A DNA stretch of 5,009 bases from an uncultured Asticcacaulis sp. (lineage in GTDB: Bacteria > Pseudomonadota > Alphaproteobacteria > Caulobacterales > Caulobacteraceae): positions 1 through 5,009 of the forward strand of contig CAMLLA010000305.1 in the NCBI GenBank assembly GCA_946480525.1, written 5' to 3'. Made by a program: the position numbers and the translations under genes. The notes beneath the pieces were generated by a model. The model was not told the origin of the DNA and searched no databases. It worked only from the letters and a program-made list of their open reading frames with translations. Positions 1 to 5,009 of the stretch are shown one piece after another. Every line of letters starts with the position of its first letter. Position 1 is the stretch's first letter.

Positions 1-3
1 ATC

Positions 4-1056
4 CTACTTGCGGCACAGCTCGCTTATTGGATTTGCGCCGGCGGCGGTGATTACGCCCAACCGGTAGGGCAGCTTGAGATAGTCATCAACCTTTCCGTCG
101 GGGTCCAGGCCCTGATACAGGAAGCGGAGCGGCTTGCAGGGATCGATGGAAAGGGTCTGATCAATTCCGTCACGCAGCATCTCGCCGTGCGACACGCCTT
201 CCGCCCACGGCTTTGCTTCGAAGCGGACATTGTCTGAGCTGGCGAACACATTCATGTCGTCTCCCAACGGTTTCCATGCGCCGTCCAGCCTGTCGCTTGT
301 CCAGGCGCGGAAGTAGCGTCCCTTCGGACTGATGGCCTCCACCAGGGTGAGGAAGGTGTTCGTGCCCGTCACCTTATAGGTATTGCTGGCCTCGAACACG
401 TCGTCGCGCTTACCATTTATGGCGACGGCCGTATTATGGAACCCTTCGGGGAACTGCTTCAGGGACGTTTTCGCCCTGAAGAAAGAACCGTTGTCGTTGG
501 TGAAGAACAGATAGCATGTCTGATCGTCGCAGATGACCCAGAAGTCGAGCCATGCCGCATGACCTTCGGGGTTCTTGACCACATCCGGAACGACATCGAA
601 GAACGGCTTGGGCGCGCTCCATGACAGGGGATCCGATATGTCCTTGCTGGTCGAATACATCGGATCGCCGCCCTGGTAAACCAGGTACCACAGCTTCTGC
701 GGAGCGAAATAAAAGACCTGGGGCGCCGCGCGATAGCCCGGGCCCATCGGCGATTTATCGAGAGGGACGATCGGCGCCGTCGTGGCTTCGCTCCAGTCAC
801 GGAAGCTGGCATAGGCCAGTCCCCAACCATTGTCGGCGGCGGTCGTCATGAACACGTGATACCGCCCGTCGTGATAGACTACCGAAGGGTCCTTGACGCC
901 GTAGTGCTTTATGGCGCTGTCCCTGGGCGGGGAGATCAACGGAGGACTTGATTTCCATTTGAAGCCACTGTGTTCGGCGGCTTGCGCCAGCCCCGGGACG
1001 GCGATAAGCGCGGCGCAAACCATCGGCAGCGCGCGCTTCAAACCTATTCCTGTCAT
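4..1056 (-). CDS. GH62 alpha-L-arabinofuranosidase, exported
   Basis: Predicted to release alpha-L-arabinofuranose side groups from arabinoxylan or related hemicellulose outside the cytoplasm. The 350-residue protein begins with a signal peptide (K7/R8, hydrophobic core about 9-23, probable cut after the AQA at 24-26). A five-bladed beta-propeller of the GH62 type follows. Recognisable GH62 motifs are KDPSVVYHDGRYHVF (55-69), the YRAAPQVFYF stretch (108-117), LDFWVICDD (170-178), VFEAS (220-224), and SHGEMLRDGIDQT followed by IDPCKPLRFLYQG near 289-316. By family analogy D56 is the general base, D171 the pKa-tuning Asp and E222 the general acid; all three are present. Length is normal for a single-domain GH62, with no carbohydrate-binding module. 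The frame is open upstream to an ATG at 1200, but that stretch overlaps GH97 and reads as Arg-rich non-protein. ATG 1056 is chosen because GAGGA lies 5 bases before it and the signal peptide starts there. ATG 1068 and 1062 are alternatives. The TAG stop is at 4-6. It is the last visible gene of the cluster. Confidence 0.9.
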   Translation of the reverse strand: MTGIGLKRALPMVCAALIAVPGLAQAAEHSGFKWKSSPPLISPPRDSAIKHYGVKDPSVVYHDGRYHVFMTTAADNGWGLAYASFRDWSEATTAPIVPLDKSPMGPGYRAAPQVFYFAPQKLWYLVYQGGDPMYSTSKDISDPLSWSAPKPFFDVVPDVVKNPEGHAAWLDFWVICDDQTCYLFFTNDNGSFFRAKTSLKQFPEGFHNTAVAINGKRDDVFEASNTYKVTGTNTFLTLVEAISPKGRYFRAWTSDRLDGAWKPLGDDMNVFASSDNVRFEAKPWAEGVSHGEMLRDGIDQTLSIDPCKPLRFLYQGLDPDGKVDDYLKLPYRLGVITAAGANPISELCRK

Positions 1057-1061
1057 GGCCA

Positions 1062-1066
1062 TCCTC
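1062..1066 (-). promoter_or_regulatory. Shine-Dalgarno site of the GH62 gene, overlapping the GH97 stop
   Basis: On the minus strand GAGGA sits 5 bases before the ATG at 1056 and shares two bases with the TGA stop of GH97 (1067-1065). This decides the start: ATG 1068 has no purine-rich site at the right distance, and ATG 1062 lies directly against GAGG. A ribosome ending GH97 would finish on the GH62 binding site, so the two genes are probably translationally coupled. Confidence 0.75.
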
Positions 1067-2954
1067 ATTTCGGTGCGATGCGCTTGGTAAGCATGATCGC
1101 CGCGCCGCCGCCGCGCGCCATCGCTACCTTGAGTGTGTCCCGGTTCGACGCCGTACTGGCCTTGCGTTCGACCGCGTTGGCGTTCGCACCGTCCTGCCAC
1201 AGCACAACGTCGTACTGTCCGGCCCCCAGGAAGTTAAACGGAATGTCGACCGTCCGCGCCTGCTCGTTATTCATGGCGCCGATATACCACCGGTCGCCGC
1301 TGCGCCGCGCCACGATCACATGGCTCTCAGGCGTGCCGTCGATGAACTTCGTTTCGTCCCAGGCCGTCGGCACCTCTTTCACGAAGTCGAAACCGGACGC
1401 GTTTTCGTAGGCGACGGGATCGTCCGCGACCATCTGCAGCGGGCTTTCGTAGACCACATACTGCGCCAGGGCCTGCCCGCGGGTATATCGCGTCGAAGGC
1501 ATGATTTCGCTCTGGACATAGGCTTCAGGATAAGAGTTGCGGAAACCGCCGGGCGTATAATCCATTGGCCCCAGCAGCATCCGCGTATAGGCCAGCTTGA
1601 CATTGTGGGACGGGGTGATCTGCGCCCAGCCGAATTTGTTATACTCTGCGCCCATCACGCCTTCCTGCGTGATGTAATTCGGATAGGTCCTGTTCAGGCC
1701 CGTTGGCGGATAAGCGCCATGCATGTCCAGCAGCAGGTGGCGTTTGGCTGTGGCTGCCGCCAGCCGTTCATAGAAGCGAACCATTTCCTGGTCGTCGCGT
1801 TCCATGAAATCGACCTTGATGCCCTTGATCCCCCAGCGCTGGTAAGTATCCAGGACCTCGTCCATCCGGGGCTCGACGTGTTTCCAGTGCGCCCACAGCA
1901 TGAGCCCAACGCCCTTTTTGCCGGCGTAGTCGACAAGCGCGGGCATGTCGATCGCCGGATCGGCGCGGGTAATGTCCGTCTTGGGGTCCGCGTCGCAGCA
2001 GGGCGTGGCGTTCAGCGGCCAGCCGGCGTCGATCAGGAAGTACGGGAAACCGGATTCCGCCGCGAAATCGATGAAGCGCTTGTAGCGTTCCATCGAGGGC
2101 TTGTCGCCGGCGGTCGGGCCCGACCACCAGTCCCATGCCGCCTTGCCGGGCTTCACCCAGCTGTAATCACCCTTCGCCTGGGGCGCCAGGTTGCCGATCA
2201 ACGGCGACTCGATCAGCTCCCCTGCCCGGTCGGCCGTCATGATCACCCGCCAGCCGCTTTGCAGCCCGTCATCGGAGATGACCGACACGTCCTTGCGGTC
2301 GGGACGGCGGAACAATTCGACCTGAAGCCCCTCGGGGCCTGGCTTCAACGCCGAGCCGGCGTACCCGGAAATATCCGCCTGGACGACGGCATAGTGCGTA
2401 CGGCCGCTGGGCGACGCGCACAGGAGGGGATAATCGTACAGCTTCGCGGGATCGAGTTGCGATATCTTGATGGGGCTCCAGTAGTCCTCGTGCGACGTCT
2501 TGTATTCCGAGACGATGCAGGTGGGGTCTCCGGTCAGGCGGAAACCGGTCTTTTCGTCGACGACGCTGAGCGCCTGGCCCTTGGGCGTCAGATACCGCCA
2601 GGCGACCCCGTTGTTATAGGCCCGCACTTCGATCGACAGTTCACGGCGCTGGCCGGAGGCTTCACGGAAGGTCAGAACCTGCGACCGGTAATGGTCCTTT
2701 GCCGTGGCGGCCTTGGTCGCCGTCAGGCGATAGGTGCGGTTACTGTCCACCTTTTGGGCCTTGACCAGCTTAAGGCCTTCGAAATCGGGCGCGCCGGCCA
2801 ACTGCAAGCCAAGGGCGGAGTTGGAGACGATCTCTTCCCGGTTGCGGGAGACGGTATAGCCCGAGGCATCGGGCGCAACCCGGATTTCCACGCTTCCGTC
2901 CGGAGATGAAACGGCGATCTGGGCGGCTGCGGCCGCGACGATGAGTTCAAACAT
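1065..2954 (-). CDS. GH97 glycoside hydrolase, retaining type (alpha-galactosidase or beta-L-arabinopyranosidase)
   Basis: Predicted exo-acting enzyme that removes alpha-linked galactose or the stereochemically similar beta-L-arabinopyranose from oligosaccharides. The 629 residues show the GH97 order: an N-terminal beta-sandwich (about 13-265, starting at SSPDGSVEIRV), a (beta/alpha)8 barrel (about 270-530; FLIDAGWP 306-313, GVGLMLWAHWKHV 348-360), and a C-terminal beta domain (about 540-625). KVDFM (380-384) supplies D382, where retaining GH97 enzymes have their nucleophile. QEGVMGAEY (430-438) supplies E431, a likely calcium ligand, and E437, the likely acid/base. The 55-residue D382-E437 spacing equals that of Asp415/Glu470 in BtGal97b as I remember it. 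Inverting SusB-type alpha-glucosidases lack this Asp. The N-terminus (MFELIVAAAAAQ) is short, has no Lys or Arg and carries a Glu, so export is uncertain. An in-frame TGA lies three codons upstream, so no longer form is possible. A CC pair (319-320) lies in a loop after the first barrel motif. It starts 15 bases after GH29, with GGAG 9 bases before the ATG. Confidence 0.9.
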   Translation of the reverse strand: MFELIVAAAAAQIAVSSPDGSVEIRVAPDASGYTVSRNREEIVSNSALGLQLAGAPDFEGLKLVKAQKVDSNRTYRLTATKAATAKDHYRSQVLTFREASGQRRELSIEVRAYNNGVAWRYLTPKGQALSVVDEKTGFRLTGDPTCIVSEYKTSHEDYWSPIKISQLDPAKLYDYPLLCASPSGRTHYAVVQADISGYAGSALKPGPEGLQVELFRRPDRKDVSVISDDGLQSGWRVIMTADRAGELIESPLIGNLAPQAKGDYSWVKPGKAAWDWWSGPTAGDKPSMERYKRFIDFAAESGFPYFLIDAGWPLNATPCCDADPKTDITRADPAIDMPALVDYAGKKGVGLMLWAHWKHVEPRMDEVLDTYQRWGIKGIKVDFMERDDQEMVRFYERLAAATAKRHLLLDMHGAYPPTGLNRTYPNYITQEGVMGAEYNKFGWAQITPSHNVKLAYTRMLLGPMDYTPGGFRNSYPEAYVQSEIMPSTRYTRGQALAQYVVYESPLQMVADDPVAYENASGFDFVKEVPTAWDETKFIDGTPESHVIVARRSGDRWYIGAMNNEQARTVDIPFNFLGAGQYDVVLWQDGANANAVERKASTASNRDTLKVAMARGGGAAIMLTKRIAPK

Positions 2955-2963
2955 GAGGCATCA

Positions 2964-2967
2964 CTCC
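2964..2967 (-). promoter_or_regulatory. Shine-Dalgarno site of the GH97 gene
   Basis: GGAG on the minus strand lies 9 bases before the ATG at 2954, inside the 15-base gap after the GH29 stop codon (TGA, 2972-2970). It supports this start despite the odd N-terminal sequence. The spacer is slightly long, so initiation may rely partly on ribosomes finishing GH29. Confidence 0.55.
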
Positions 2968-2969
2968 GA

Positions 2970-4544
2970 TCAGGCACGGAAAGTTATCTTGAAGGCGGCG
3001 GCGTGCGCGGACGGTGGCGATGCCGGCAGGTCGATCACCAGGGCGTTTGCTTCCTGGCGGAAGGCGCACGGACGCTTGACACCCAGCAGGTGCACGCCCT
3101 TCACCTTGCGCCCGCCCTGCAGGGCCAGCGACTTGACGGCCACGCTGCCCTGCGGCACGCCAAGCGTGATGGCATAAAGCGTCTCGCCCTTGGTGGTGAA
3201 GCGGATGTCCTGCGGCGTATAGTTGGCGCTTTCCTGGAAGGCGCCGGCGGTGCCTTCGGTCGGCCCCTCGCCGAAAACCGTCCACGGCCGGGTGCCGTGA
3301 ATGGCTTCGCCGTTGATCTTCATCCACGCTGCCATCTCATCGAGGAAGGCCAGGGTTTCCGGCGGCAGATCGCCTTCCGGATACTGCACGACGTTCAGCA
3401 GCATATTGCCGTTCTTGCTGACGATGTCGGCCAGCATATGGATGACGTTGGCCGTGGTTTTGTAATCAAAGCCCTCACTGTAATACCAGTCGCCCATGGA
3501 GGTGTCGGTCTGCCAGGGCAGCGGGTTGATGCCCTTCAGGACGCCGCGCTCGACCGTCTGGACGAAGGCTTCCTTGTAAAACTCGCCGGAGCCGAAGTCC
3601 TTGCCGTTATAGACGATTTCATTGCGCCCCGACCTGGCGACGCTTTTGTTGTACATGTGGGCGACCAGACTGCGGCCGACGACCCCGAACGGCAGGCCGC
3701 CGTCCGAATAAAGGAGGTCCGGTTCATAGCTGTCGACCAGGTCCTTGATACGATTGTACCAGATCTGATGATATTTCGGGTCCGTGGTGTACCAGGTGTC
3801 AGCGCCCCCACGGTATGGTTCGTTGTGCGCAGGGTGATAGAGGTCGGCGTTCTTCGGATCGGCGCCATCGTAAGGAACGCCAAGGTCCGGCCAGAACTGG
3901 TTATAGAGATGACTGGTATAGAACCAGTTGTGGCTGGCGCCGAGGTGCTCTGAAACGCCGAACCGCAGGCCGCGCTTGCGGGCCGCGTCCCTCCAGGCGC
4001 CGACGATATCCCGCTTCGGCCCCATGGCGACGGCATTCCAGCGGTGATGCTTCGAATTCCACAGGTCGAAATTGTCGTGGTGCACGCCCATGCTGACAAA
4101 GTATCTTGCACCGGCGGCGGCATAGCGATCCATCAGGGCTTCAGGGTCGAATTTTTCGGCCTTCCACAGCGGGATAATGTCCTTGTAGCCGAACTTTGAC
4201 GGGTGGCCGTAGGTCTTCACATGGTGCGTATTGTGCGGATGTCCCGGCGAGTACATGTTTCGTGCATACCAGTCCCCCATGCGCGGCACGGCCTGAGGTC
4301 CCCAGTGCGACCAGATGCCGAACTTGGCATCGCGAAACCAGTCGGGCGTCTGGTAGGTCTTGAGCGATTCCGGGGTAGGCTTGAACGGCCCGTTCGCCAT
4401 TGGCAGGTCGTACTTCACGGGTGTTTCCGTCTTGCACGCTTCCGCCTCGGTCCCGGCTTGCGCAGCGGACGTCGTAACCGCGGCCGTGCCCAGTGCGGCC
4501 AGGAGCGGAGCCCCCAGAAGTGCGCGTTTTGTCAGATTAGCCAT
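2970..4544 (-). CDS. GH29 alpha-L-fucosidase, exported
   Basis: Predicted retaining exo-enzyme that releases terminal alpha-L-fucose from glycans such as fucosylated xyloglucan. The 524-residue protein has a cleavable N-terminal signal: T5-K6-R7, a hydrophobic stretch about 8-23, and a likely cut after AQA at 28-30. The (beta/alpha)8 catalytic domain covers about 55-415. It has the GH29 hallmarks KFGIWSHWGPQAVP (74-87), MGVHHDNFDLWNS (152-164), PDLLYSDGG (275-283), PWQTDTSMGDWYY (343-355) and NGNMLLNV (378-385). D281 in the YSDGG motif is the expected nucleophile. E333 (in VERGV) is one candidate acid/base, but this residue varies in GH29 and is not settled here. A C-terminal beta domain of about 100 residues follows and ends in KITFRA. 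Length is typical. The ATG at 4544 has AGGAAAG 5 bases upstream. The gene opens the tightly packed GH29-GH97-GH62 set; its own upstream gap is 102 bases, so a promoter could lie there. Exact linkage specificity cannot be read from sequence. Confidence 0.93.
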   Translation of the reverse strand: MANLTKRALLGAPLLAALGTAAVTTSAAQAGTEAEACKTETPVKYDLPMANGPFKPTPESLKTYQTPDWFRDAKFGIWSHWGPQAVPRMGDWYARNMYSPGHPHNTHHVKTYGHPSKFGYKDIIPLWKAEKFDPEALMDRYAAAGARYFVSMGVHHDNFDLWNSKHHRWNAVAMGPKRDIVGAWRDAARKRGLRFGVSEHLGASHNWFYTSHLYNQFWPDLGVPYDGADPKNADLYHPAHNEPYRGGADTWYTTDPKYHQIWYNRIKDLVDSYEPDLLYSDGGLPFGVVGRSLVAHMYNKSVARSGRNEIVYNGKDFGSGEFYKEAFVQTVERGVLKGINPLPWQTDTSMGDWYYSEGFDYKTTANVIHMLADIVSKNGNMLLNVVQYPEGDLPPETLAFLDEMAAWMKINGEAIHGTRPWTVFGEGPTEGTAGAFQESANYTPQDIRFTTKGETLYAITLGVPQGSVAVKSLALQGGRKVKGVHLLGVKRPCAFRQEANALVIDLPASPPSAHAAAFKITFRA

Positions 4545-4549
4545 GTGTT

Positions 4550-4556
4550 CTTTCCT
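4550..4556 (-). promoter_or_regulatory. Shine-Dalgarno site of the GH29 gene
   Basis: AGGAAAG on the minus strand lies 5 bases before the ATG at 4544 and supports that start. Its first four bases also form the end of the downstream arm of the inverted repeat at 4553-4589, so it could be partly masked in the transcript. Confidence 0.65.
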
Positions 4557-4589
4557 GATGAAGACGCGTTCAATATCTCTCGATCAGGA
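4553..4589 (-). repeat. 7-bp inverted repeat overlapping the GH29 ribosome binding site
   Basis: On the minus strand TCCTGAT (4589-4583) is followed 23 bases later by its exact complement ATCAGGA (4559-4553). The second arm contains the AGGA of the GH29 Shine-Dalgarno sequence. In mRNA the arms could pair and partly hide the ribosome binding site. The loop is long and the stem only 7 bp, so chance is a real alternative. Confidence 0.35.
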
Positions 4590-4600
4590 CATGAAACGCG
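4558..4600 (-). repeat. Pair of near-identical direct repeats upstream of GH29
   Basis: On the minus strand CGCGTTTCAT (4600-4591) and CGCGTCTTCAT (4568-4558) match except for one inserted C. Their starts are 32 bp apart, close to three helical turns, as would suit two molecules of a DNA-binding protein on the same face. There is no regulator gene in the window to match them with, and the similarity could be accidental. Confidence 0.3.
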
Positions 4601-4646
4601 GATGCAGGCAGTTCGGGAAAACCGCCATTGGTTATGGTTTGATCGC

Positions 4647-5009
4647 CTAGACGAACTTGGACAGCAGTCGGATGTAGGCGACCTGGTAGCCGTTGGAGAC
4701 TTCGGTGATCGGCCAGGAATTCAACGGCCAGCCGTCATTGAAATCCTTGTATGATTTCTGTGCCGGTTGCGCATACGGCGGTTTCGGCCGGCTGGCCCCA
4801 CACGCTGAACTGATGGACGGACAACGGCTGTCCCAGTCCCATTGGGTCTGGTTGGGGCCGCCCGGTACGAAGCCTGGTGGCGGTCCATAGGTCGAAGTGG
4901 CCGCACTGTCCCATTTCGCCGAGCCGTCGGAAAACCATGAATGGAATATCTCGTTGACCGAGTTTTCCGCGCCAAGGCTTGCCATGTTGGTCAGGTAGCA
5001 CAGGCCGAG
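4647..5009 (-). CDS. GH9 endo-beta-1,4-glucanase-like protein, C-terminal part
   Basis: Only the last 120 residues are inside the window; the start lies beyond the right edge. Family GH9 enzymes hydrolyse internal beta-1,4-glucosidic bonds in cellulose, mixed-linkage glucan or xyloglucan with inversion. The fragment fits the end of the GH9 (alpha/alpha)6 barrel: ENSVNEIFHSWF (15-26), where the family usually has its conserved His motif; PGFVPGGPN (45-53); and YKDFNDGW (87-94) followed by SWPITEVSNGYQVAYIRLL (98-116). The last stretch resembles the GH9 C-terminal signature, with E103 (codon 4703-4701) as the expected catalytic acid. A short loop before it has two Cys (63 and 70) and several Pro. 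The protein ends 17 residues after E103, so there is no C-terminal binding module. The catalytic Asp pair and any N-terminal Ig-like domain or signal peptide would be outside the window, so activity cannot be judged. The stop is TAG at 4649-4647. Same direction as the following fucosidase, 102 bases ahead of it. Confidence 0.8.
   Translation of the reverse strand, partial: LGLCYLTNMASLGAENSVNEIFHSWFSDGSAKWDSAATSTYGPPPGFVPGGPNQTQWDWDSRCPSISSACGASRPKPPYAQPAQKSYKDFNDGWPLNSWPITEVSNGYQVAYIRLLSKFV

Larger units (their letters stand above)
4545..4646. other. Intergenic gap between the GH9 and GH29 genes
   Basis: This 102-base stretch is the only real intergenic space in the window. It contains the GH29 ribosome binding site, a 7-bp inverted repeat around it, and two CGCGT(C)TTCAT direct repeats. 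I see no strong stem followed by a T run that would stop transcription after GH9, and no convincing -35/-10 pair. Readthrough from GH9 into GH29 is therefore possible, but an internal promoter cannot be excluded because alphaproteobacterial promoters are often hard to recognise by eye. Confidence 0.6.

Noticed and set aside
1057..1200. Upstream extension of GH62 to the ATG at 1200
   Set aside because: It would overlap GH97 by over 130 bases, encodes an Arg/Gly/Gln-rich stretch with no GH62 similarity, and would bury the signal peptide inside the protein.
1320..2909. A 529-codon open frame on the plus strand opposite the GH97 gene
   Set aside because: It is fully antisense to a gene with clear family motifs, the translation is rich in Arg, Gly and Val with no recognisable domain, and such frames are common opposite G+C-rich genes.
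3003..3953. A 316-codon plus-strand open frame opposite the fucosidase
   Set aside because: It is the antisense shadow of GH29, with no recognisable motif and no convincing ribosome binding site.
2970..4544. Possibility that the fucosidase is a broken gene
   Set aside because: The frame is continuous, the length is normal for GH29, and the HWG, HHDNFD, YSDGG and C-terminal elements are all present.
4619..4641. Terminator-like AAACC...GGTTTT just after the GH9 stop
   Set aside because: The stem is only about 5 bp, A/T-weighted, with a 12-base loop and only four T; too weak to call a terminator.
4203..4754. A 183-codon plus-strand open frame across the GH9-GH29 gap
   Set aside because: It runs antisense through two coding ends and the gap; the composition is Arg/Gly-rich and no domain is seen.
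1..5009. CRISPR array, tRNA or rRNA, insertion sequence, phage or defence genes
   Set aside because: There are no spaced repeats, no tRNA-like cloverleaf, no terminal inverted repeats and no transposase motifs; almost all bases are covered by four enzyme genes.

Overview
The window is a compact run of four carbohydrate-active enzyme genes, all on the minus strand, so transcription runs from the right edge (about 5009) to the left edge (about 4). In transcription order they are: the C-terminal end of a family GH9 endo-beta-1,4-glucanase-like protein (enters from outside the window, stops at 4647); a GH29 alpha-L-fucosidase (4544 to 2970); a GH97 enzyme with the retaining alpha-galactosidase type of active site (2954 to 1065); and a GH62 alpha-L-arabinofuranosidase (1056 to 4). 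No RNA gene, mobile element, CRISPR array, transporter or regulator is visible. All families were assigned by reading motifs, not by a database search.

Layout: the last three genes are packed like an operon. There are 15 bases between GH29 and GH97 and 8 between GH97 and GH62, where the GH62 ribosome binding site overlaps the GH97 stop codon. The only real intergenic space is 102 bases (4545-4646) between GH9 and GH29. It holds no convincing terminator, but it has a 7-bp inverted repeat whose downstream arm covers the GH29 Shine-Dalgarno sequence, and a pair of near-identical 10/11-base direct repeats 32 bp apart. Both are weak candidates for a control element.

Function (inference from families): GH9 would cut a beta-1,4-glucan backbone, while GH29, GH97 and GH62 would remove terminal alpha-L-fucose, alpha-galactose (or beta-L-arabinopyranose) and alpha-L-arabinofuranose. 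Together they look like part of a plant cell-wall hemicellulose utilisation locus, with fucosylated or arabinosylated xyloglucan, or a highly decorated arabinoxylan, as the likeliest targets. GH29 and GH62 carry clear export signals. GH97 has only a very short, acidic hydrophobic N-terminus, which is unusual.

Organism: the moderately high G+C, codon use, tight spacing and Ala-rich signal peptides fit a Gram-negative proteobacterium. The protein style suggests a plant-polymer-degrading alphaproteobacterium, possibly Caulobacteraceae (for example Asticcacaulis or Caulobacter-like), but this is a low-confidence guess. The genes belong to known families. What is unusual is the combination, the presence of GH62 if the host is indeed a proteobacterium, and the GH97 N-terminus.
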